From positions 1 to 10,613 of the forward strand of contig JAKQLT010000091.1 of the NCBI GenBank assembly GCA_029567025.1: a DNA stretch of 10,613 nucleotides, read 5' to 3'. This stretch comes from Candidatus Omnitrophota bacterium (GTDB taxonomy: Bacteria > Omnitrophota > Gorgyraeia > Zapsychrales > Zapsychraceae). The position numbers and the translations under genes were made by a program. The notes beneath the pieces were generated by a model, which worked only from the letters and a program-made list of their open reading frames with translations, ran no database searches and was not told the DNA's origin. This document shows, piece by piece, positions 6,342 to 10,613 of this stretch. The stretch's first letter is position 1. Every line of letters starts with the position of its first letter.

Positions 6342-7487
6342 ATGCTTATTATAAAAAATGGCGGCGTCAGTTCGCCTTTAGGATTTAAAGCCAACGGAAT
6401 TTGGTCGGGAATAAAAAAATCAGGAAAGCCTGATTTAGCGCTTATCGTCAGCGATAATCTTGCCACGGCCGCTGGTGTTTTCACAAAAAATTCTATTAAA
6501 GCCGCGCCGTTAATCATCAGCCAGAAGAATATCTCTAATCATAAGGCCCAAGCCATTGTTGTTAATAGTGGCAATGCCAATTGTTTTACCGGATCTATTG
6601 GTTTAAAACATGCCCAACAAACAACAGCGATTTTTGCAAAACTTTTAAAAATCTCTACGAAAAACGTTATCGTAACATCCACCGGCATTATCGGGAAACA
6701 ACTTCCATTTAATAAAATAAAGAATGCGGCCCCTCAATTGATAAAAGGACTGAGCAAAAATGGGTCAATCCTCGCCGCAAAAGCTATTTTAACAACAGAT
6801 TTGGCGATTAAACAAATTGCTGTTGAAATACGGCTTTCAGGCCAAAAAGTTATTTTAGGCGCTTGTGCGAAAGGTTCAGGGATGATCGCTCCTAATATGG
6901 CAACCATGCTGGGATTCATCACAACAGACGCGGCTATCAGTCCAAAGATGTTAACGCTCGCCCTCAAACAGGCCTGCGATGAATCTTTTAATGCAATCAC
7001 AATAGACGGATGCATGAGCACGAATGATATGGTTGTCGTCTTAGCCAATGGCCAAGCGCAAAACAAAACCATTTCTCATCAAGGAAAAGATTTTCAGGTA
7101 TTTTTAAAAGCGCTAAAACACATCTGTTTGTTTTTATCAAAAAAAATTGTTTTGGATGGAGAAGGCGCAACAAAATTTATTACGGTTAATGTCTCCGGAG
7201 CAAAAACGCCAAAACAGGCGAAAAACATCGCCTTAACGATAGCGAATTCTGTTTTAGTTAAAACTGCCGCCTTTGGAAGCAATCCGAATTGGGGACGTGT
7301 CGCGGCCGCGGTTGGTTCTTTAGGCCTTAAAGACATTACAGAGAAAAAATTAAAAATAACATTTAGCCCGTTCGATAAAAAAGAAATTGCCATTTACGTT
7401 AATGTTGGGCAAGGAAAACATGCGGCTAAAGTTTTTACATGCGATTTGTCGTATGATTATGTCAAAATTAATGCTGAATACAATTAA
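6342..7487 (+). CDS. argJ: Glutamate N-acetyltransferase / ornithine acetyltransferase
   Basis: Moves the acetyl group from N-acetylornithine to glutamate, releasing ornithine and closing the acetyl cycle; some members also use acetyl-CoA. The 381-residue precursor cleaves itself into alpha and beta chains. The cleavage point is Ala187-Thr188 in IAPNMATMLGF, making Thr188 the N-terminal nucleophile. The oxyanion-hole loop VTSTGIIGK (111-119), the KGSGMI segment (177-182) and GEGATKF (273-279) are all present, and the C-terminus SYDYVKINAEYN is the normal family ending. In ITIDGCMSTNDM (219-230) a Cys-Met stands where many homologues have Asp-Thr; it is probably a lineage variant. The start is two bases after argC, with GAAGGA at the end of argC as the ribosome-binding site. 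Whether it also makes acetylglutamate from acetyl-CoA cannot be read from sequence. No separate argA is in the window. Confidence 0.95.
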   Translation: MLIIKNGGVSSPLGFKANGIWSGIKKSGKPDLALIVSDNLATAAGVFTKNSIKAAPLIISQKNISNHKAQAIVVNSGNANCFTGSIGLKHAQQTTAIFAKLLKISTKNVIVTSTGIIGKQLPFNKIKNAAPQLIKGLSKNGSILAAKAILTTDLAIKQIAVEIRLSGQKVILGACAKGSGMIAPNMATMLGFITTDAAISPKMLTLALKQACDESFNAITIDGCMSTNDMVVVLANGQAQNKTISHQGKDFQVFLKALKHICLFLSKKIVLDGEGATKFITVNVSGAKTPKQAKNIALTIANSVLVKTAAFGSNPNWGRVAAAVGSLGLKDITEKKLKITFSPFDKKEIAIYVNVGQGKHAAKVFTCDLSYDYVKINAEYN

Positions 7488-7499
7488 AAAGGATTATCT

Positions 7500-8354
7500 A
7501 TGGAAGAAGTCATACAAAAAGCAAGTATTTTAATTGAAGCGATTCCGTATATTCACGCGTTTCGCAAAAAACTCTTTGTTATTAAATACGGCGGGAGCAT
7601 TTTAGATAATGACCAAATCCGTAAAAATGTTTTAACAGATATTGTTTTCTTAAGTTATGTCGGGATCCGAACAATTCTCGTTCACGGCGGCGGGCCTAAT
7701 ATTACCGCGCGAATGAAAGAATCAGGGCTCAAATCAGAATTTCACGAAGGCATTCGTATAACCGACAAGGCTGCCTTACAGATCGTTGTTGAAGAACTCG
7801 AAAAATTAAATGACAAAATTGTTTCTGAAATCAAAGTTCTTAAAGGCGATGTCATCGGATTAAAAGGACATGAAAACATTGTTCATGTGGAGAAACGTAA
7901 AGCCTCTAAAGACTTAGGATTTGTCGGAACAGTAAAATCTATTGATAAAGAGATCTTGGATAAACATTTAAAAAAAGGGAATATCACCGTGATTGCTCCT
8001 ATGGGAATTGGCGCAGATAAACACCCTTATAATGTCAATGCGGATGAAGTAGCCAGCGCTATTGCAAACACCATGGAGGCAGAAAAATTAGTTCTTTTAA
8101 CAAACGTGCAAGGGGTGATGCGAAATCCTGAAGATCCCGAATCTCTTATTTCAACATTAACGATTGAAGAGATTGATAATTTAATAAAACTCAATGTCAT
8201 TGACGGCGGAATGATCCCGAAAGTGAATTCCTGCATCGAGGCCTTAAATGCCGGCGTTAAAAAAACGCACATTGTGGACGCACGTATTCAACACGCGTTA
8301 TTGCTGGAGTTTTTTACGAATCGTGGTATTGGGACACAAATCCTTAAAGGGTAA
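7500..8354 (+). CDS. argB: N-acetylglutamate kinase
   Basis: Phosphorylates N-acetylglutamate with ATP, the second step and usual control point of arginine synthesis. The 284 residues belong to the amino-acid kinase fold. Visible motifs are FVIKYGGS (26-33, with Lys29 for phosphate transfer), VHGGGPNIT (61-69), GIRITD (84-89) for substrate, NVNADEVASAIA (178-189) and GGMIPK (236-241). An N-terminal stretch of about 24 residues (IQKASILIEAIPYIHAF) precedes the kinase core. This matches the interlocking N-helix of hexameric, arginine-inhibited enzymes such as those of Thermotoga and Pseudomonas and is absent from the short E. coli enzyme. The C-terminal HIVDARIQHALLLEFF region also resembles the arginine-binding part of that class. 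Feedback inhibition by arginine is therefore inferred. The ribosome-binding site AAAAAGGA overlaps the argJ stop, seven bases before the ATG. Confidence 0.95.
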   Translation: MEEVIQKASILIEAIPYIHAFRKKLFVIKYGGSILDNDQIRKNVLTDIVFLSYVGIRTILVHGGGPNITARMKESGLKSEFHEGIRITDKAALQIVVEELEKLNDKIVSEIKVLKGDVIGLKGHENIVHVEKRKASKDLGFVGTVKSIDKEILDKHLKKGNITVIAPMGIGADKHPYNVNADEVASAIANTMEAEKLVLLTNVQGVMRNPEDPESLISTLTIEEIDNLIKLNVIDGGMIPKVNSCIEALNAGVKKTHIVDARIQHALLLEFFTNRGIGTQILKG

Positions 8355-8357
8355 TAA

Positions 8358-9551
8358 ATGAAAAAAAACGATATTTTTGAATCATATAATAAATATATAT
8401 TATCGACGTATACTCGAACGCCTGCGATTTTTGTCAAAGGCAAGGGAATGACTCTGACTGACATAAATGGAAAAAAGTATTTAGATTTTTTCCCGGGATG
8501 GGGCGTTAATAATGTCGGGCATTGTCATCCTAAAGTCATGGCCGGCGTGCGCGATCAAATCGGAAAACTTATTTTTGTTCCTAATAACTTTTATCATCCC
8601 AACCAAGCAAAATTAGCAAAAGAAATTATTCGCAGCTCTTTTCCTGGAAAAGTCTTCTTTTGTAATAGTGGCGCTGAAGGATGTGAAGCGGCGATAAAAT
8701 TAGCCCGGGCTTATGGCCAAAATGAACGTTATGAAATCATTACCATGTCCAATTCTTTTCACGGGCGCACGATGGGAGCTTTAACAGCGACGGCACAAGG
8801 AAAATATCAAAAAGGATTTTCACCGCTTGTGCAAGGATTTTCCTATGTCCCCTTTAATGATATTGAAGCGCTTAAAACAGCTCTCACAGAGAAAACCATT
8901 GCTATCATGTTTGAGTTGGTGCAAGGAGAGGGAGGAATCCATGTTGCCTCTCAAGACTATGTAAAAGAAATAAGAAAAATCTGTGATGAAAAAAATATTC
9001 TGCTTATCTTTGATGAAGTCCAAACCGGCATGGGACGCACCGGAGAAATTTTTGCATTCAAACATTACAGCGTTATTCCAGATCTCATGGTCTTGGCAAA
9101 AGCTTTAGGAGGCGGGCTTCCCATCGGGGCATTGGTAGTTAAAGAAAAATTCGCGGATACATTAAAGCCAGGCATGCACGCCTCAACATTTGGAGGAAGC
9201 CCTTTGATTTGCAAAGCCGCTTTAGGCGCTTTTAAAGCCATTGAAAAAGATCATATGTTGCAAAATGCAAAAAAAATGGGTATTTATATCATGGAAAAAT
9301 TAAAAACACTTCAAGTCAAATATTCTTGTATTAAAACTGTTCGAGGACTTGGACTTATGATAGGGATTGAACTATCCATTGAAGGAAAACCCATTTATGA
9401 AGAATGCTTTAAAAATGGCCTTATTATCAATTGCACGCAAGGAAATATTTTACGTTTTATGCCGGCCTTAACAGTCACAAAAAAACAAGCAGATAAAGCA
9501 ATCTATATTTTAGAAAAATCATTACAAAACGCATTGGAAAAATCACAATGA
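8358..9551 (+). CDS. argD: Acetylornithine aminotransferase (class III, PLP-dependent)
   Basis: Transfers an amino group from glutamate to N-acetylglutamate semialdehyde, giving N-acetylornithine. The 397 residues match the family. The PLP lysine is Lys248 in LAKALGGGLPIGA. The cofactor-ring region is IFDEVQTGMGRTG (217-229), with Asp219 contacting the pyridine nitrogen. The phosphate-binding segment is NSGAEGCEAAIKLAR (103-117); many homologues read SGAEANEAA, so Gly-Cys replaces Ala-Asn. SFHGRTMGAL (133-142), STFGGSPL (276-283) and LRFMPALTV (365-373) follow in order. Related class III enzymes (succinylornithine or GABA aminotransferase) share these motifs, and position between argB and argF decides the assignment. 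Some ArgD enzymes also serve lysine synthesis as DapC; that is possible here but not shown. The start lies three bases after argB, with AAAGGG at 8346-8351 as ribosome-binding site. Confidence 0.94.
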   Translation: MKKNDIFESYNKYILSTYTRTPAIFVKGKGMTLTDINGKKYLDFFPGWGVNNVGHCHPKVMAGVRDQIGKLIFVPNNFYHPNQAKLAKEIIRSSFPGKVFFCNSGAEGCEAAIKLARAYGQNERYEIITMSNSFHGRTMGALTATAQGKYQKGFSPLVQGFSYVPFNDIEALKTALTEKTIAIMFELVQGEGGIHVASQDYVKEIRKICDEKNILLIFDEVQTGMGRTGEIFAFKHYSVIPDLMVLAKALGGGLPIGALVVKEKFADTLKPGMHASTFGGSPLICKAALGAFKAIEKDHMLQNAKKMGIYIMEKLKTLQVKYSCIKTVRGLGLMIGIELSIEGKPIYEECFKNGLIINCTQGNILRFMPALTVTKKQADKAIYILEKSLQNALEKSQ

Positions 9552-10465
9552 AAAAAGACTTTTTAGCGCTCCAAGATTTCAGCAAAGAAGAGCTTCTTTA
9601 TTTGCTCGAGCTAACAGAAAAATTAAAAAAGAAGAAAATAAAAAATCCTCAAGTATTGAAAGGCAAGTCCATTGGACTTGTTTTTCAGAAATCTTCGAAT
9701 CGTACGCGGGTGTCTTTTGAAGTTGGGATTCATCAACTAGGCGGAAATTGCATTTATTTAGGTCCGAAAGAAATTAAGCTCGGCGTGCGAGAAGCGGTTA
9801 GCGATGTCGGGAAAACCCTGGAACGATATTTAAACGGCGTTGTGGCGCGAACGTATTCGCACCAATATGTCGTTGATTTGGCGAAATATACCCGCATTCC
9901 GATTATTAATGGATTATCCGATTTAACACATCCTTGCCAAGCGCTAACGGATATTTTTTCCATTAAAGAAAAATTCGGAACACTCAAAAATATCACTGTG
10001 GCTTATGTCGGCGACGGGAATAATGTTTGCAATTCGCTTCTTATTGGCTGTTCGAAACTAGGGATTGATATGAATATCGCAACGCCGCAAGGATATGAAG
10101 TGATAGCCCCCATCATTGAAAATGCAAAAACAAATGCGAAAAAATCTGGAGCAAAATTAATATTCACGCAATCGCCTCAAGAAGCGGTAAAAAATGCTCA
10201 TGTTATTTATACAGATACGTGGGTGAGCATGGGACAAGAAACCGAGTCAGAAAAACGATTAAATGATTTTAAAGATTTTCAAGTCAACCAAGAATTAACA
10301 CGCTTAGCAAAAAAAGATTTTATTTTTATGCATTGCCTGCCCGCGCACCGAGGGCAAGAAGTGACTGACGATATTATGGACGGAAAAAATTCAATCATTT
10401 TCGACCAAGCTGAAAATCGTTTACATACCCAAAAAGCGATTATGACATTTTTGTTTAAAGGATAA
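9548..10465 (+). CDS. argF: Ornithine carbamoyltransferase
   Basis: Makes citrulline from ornithine and carbamoyl phosphate in the cytoplasm; normally a trimer. The 305 residues are typical. The carbamoyl-phosphate loop SNRTRVSFE (50-58) is the S-x-R-T-R motif. HPCQALTD (128-135) is the second phosphate/carbamoyl contact. Asp223 with SMGQE (227-231) is the ornithine loop, and HCLPAHRGQEV (262-272) carries the catalytic cysteine region specific to ornithine and not aspartate transcarbamylases. These motifs also argue against the acetyl- or succinylornithine variants. The ATG overlaps the argD stop by four bases (ATGA), so translation is probably coupled to argD. The catabolic form (arcB) shares the motifs, but the cluster is purely biosynthetic. 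Confidence 0.95.
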   Translation: MKKDFLALQDFSKEELLYLLELTEKLKKKKIKNPQVLKGKSIGLVFQKSSNRTRVSFEVGIHQLGGNCIYLGPKEIKLGVREAVSDVGKTLERYLNGVVARTYSHQYVVDLAKYTRIPIINGLSDLTHPCQALTDIFSIKEKFGTLKNITVAYVGDGNNVCNSLLIGCSKLGIDMNIATPQGYEVIAPIIENAKTNAKKSGAKLIFTQSPQEAVKNAHVIYTDTWVSMGQETESEKRLNDFKDFQVNQELTRLAKKDFIFMHCLPAHRGQEVTDDIMDGKNSIIFDQAENRLHTQKAIMTFLFKG

Positions 10466-10473
10466 TAATTTTA

Positions 10474-10522
10474 CACCTTGCGCGAAGACGAAGAACGCAA
10501 GCGTTCGTTAACGACGAAGGAG
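10474..10522 (+). promoter_or_regulatory. Structured argF-argG spacer with competing hairpins near the argG ribosome-binding site
   Basis: Two mutually exclusive stems can form: CTTGCG (10477-10482) with CGCAAG (10496-10501), or GAACG (10493-10497) with CGTTC (10502-10506) around CAAG. CCTT (10476-10479) can also pair with AAGG (10517-10520), covering part of the argG ribosome-binding site AAGGAG (10517-10522). GACGAAG occurs twice (10487-10493 and 10513-10519). No T-run is present, so it is not a terminator. A role in argG translation or as a dispersed palindrome is inference only. Confidence 0.4.
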
Positions 10523-10528
10523 TTATTT

Positions 10529-10613
10529 ATGGCAAAAAAAGTTGTTTTGGCTTATTCAGGAGGACTTGATACATCCTGCATTATTCCGTGGCTCAAGGAT
10601 AAAGGGGGCTATG
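10529..10613 (+). CDS. argG: Argininosuccinate synthase, N-terminal fragment (cut by window end)
   Basis: Joins citrulline and aspartate using ATP to give argininosuccinate. Only the first 28 codons are present. They read MAKKVVLAYSGGLDTSCIIPW, where AYSGGLDTS is the SGGxDS-type ATP-pyrophosphatase loop in its ArgG form, with Ile-Pro-Trp-Leu following as is usual in ArgG. A strong AAGGAG (10517-10522) lies six bases before the ATG. It comes 63 bases after argF and continues the arginine cluster. The fragment is short, but this motif at this distance from the start after argF leaves little doubt. argH may follow outside the window. Confidence 0.93.
   Translation, partial: MAKKVVLAYSGGLDTSCIIPWLKDKGGY

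Noticed and set aside
9548..10465. N-acetyl- or N-succinylornithine carbamoyltransferase in place of OTC
   Set aside because: The SMG loop and HCLPAHRG motif are of the ornithine type, and argJ supplies free ornithine in this operon.

Overview
This is a compact, AT-rich bacterial stretch. All twelve recognisable genes lie on the + strand and are core housekeeping or amino-acid biosynthesis genes. Every complete gene starts with ATG, and Shine-Dalgarno sites of the AAGGAG/AAAGGA type are common. I see no mobile elements, phage genes, CRISPR, tRNA or rRNA. The gene order (fabF, leuB-like, asd, truA, rplM-rpsI, argCJBDF-argG) and the protein flavour suggest an uncultured, Gram-negative-like lineage. 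My best guess is a candidate phylum such as Omnitrophota (former OP3), but that is a resemblance and not a demonstrated assignment.

Layout: bases 1-1178 hold the 3' part of fabF (fatty-acid elongation). Bases 1252-2310 encode an isopropylmalate/isocitrate-type decarboxylating dehydrogenase, best read as LeuB, and 2351-3379 encode aspartate-semialdehyde dehydrogenase (asd). leuB next to asd is a familiar pairing in bacteria. A strong hairpin terminator closes this block. truA (tRNA pseudouridine synthase) starts only a few bases after it. A near-consensus extended -10 promoter at 4215-4242 then drives rplM-rpsI (ribosomal proteins L13 and S9), which ends in a second hairpin terminator.

From 5320 to the right edge runs an arginine operon: argC, argJ, argB, argD and argF are nearly contiguous (gaps of 2, 12 and 3 bases, then a 4-base overlap). 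After a 63-base structured spacer comes the start of argG, cut by the window end. In pathway order, ArgJ acetylates glutamate by recycling acetyl from acetylornithine, ArgB phosphorylates N-acetylglutamate, ArgC reduces it to the semialdehyde, ArgD transaminates it to acetylornithine, ArgJ releases ornithine, ArgF makes citrulline, and ArgG makes argininosuccinate. argH would be the missing last step and may lie beyond the window. ArgB carries the N-terminal helix typical of arginine-inhibited enzymes, so it is the likely feedback point.

I found no new biological system. The points worth a second look are small: a coenzyme-specificity pair in the LeuB-like enzyme that looks NADP-type, two places where a terminator hairpin and a candidate promoter occupy the same bases, and two structured intergenic palindromes, one of which could mask the argG ribosome-binding site.
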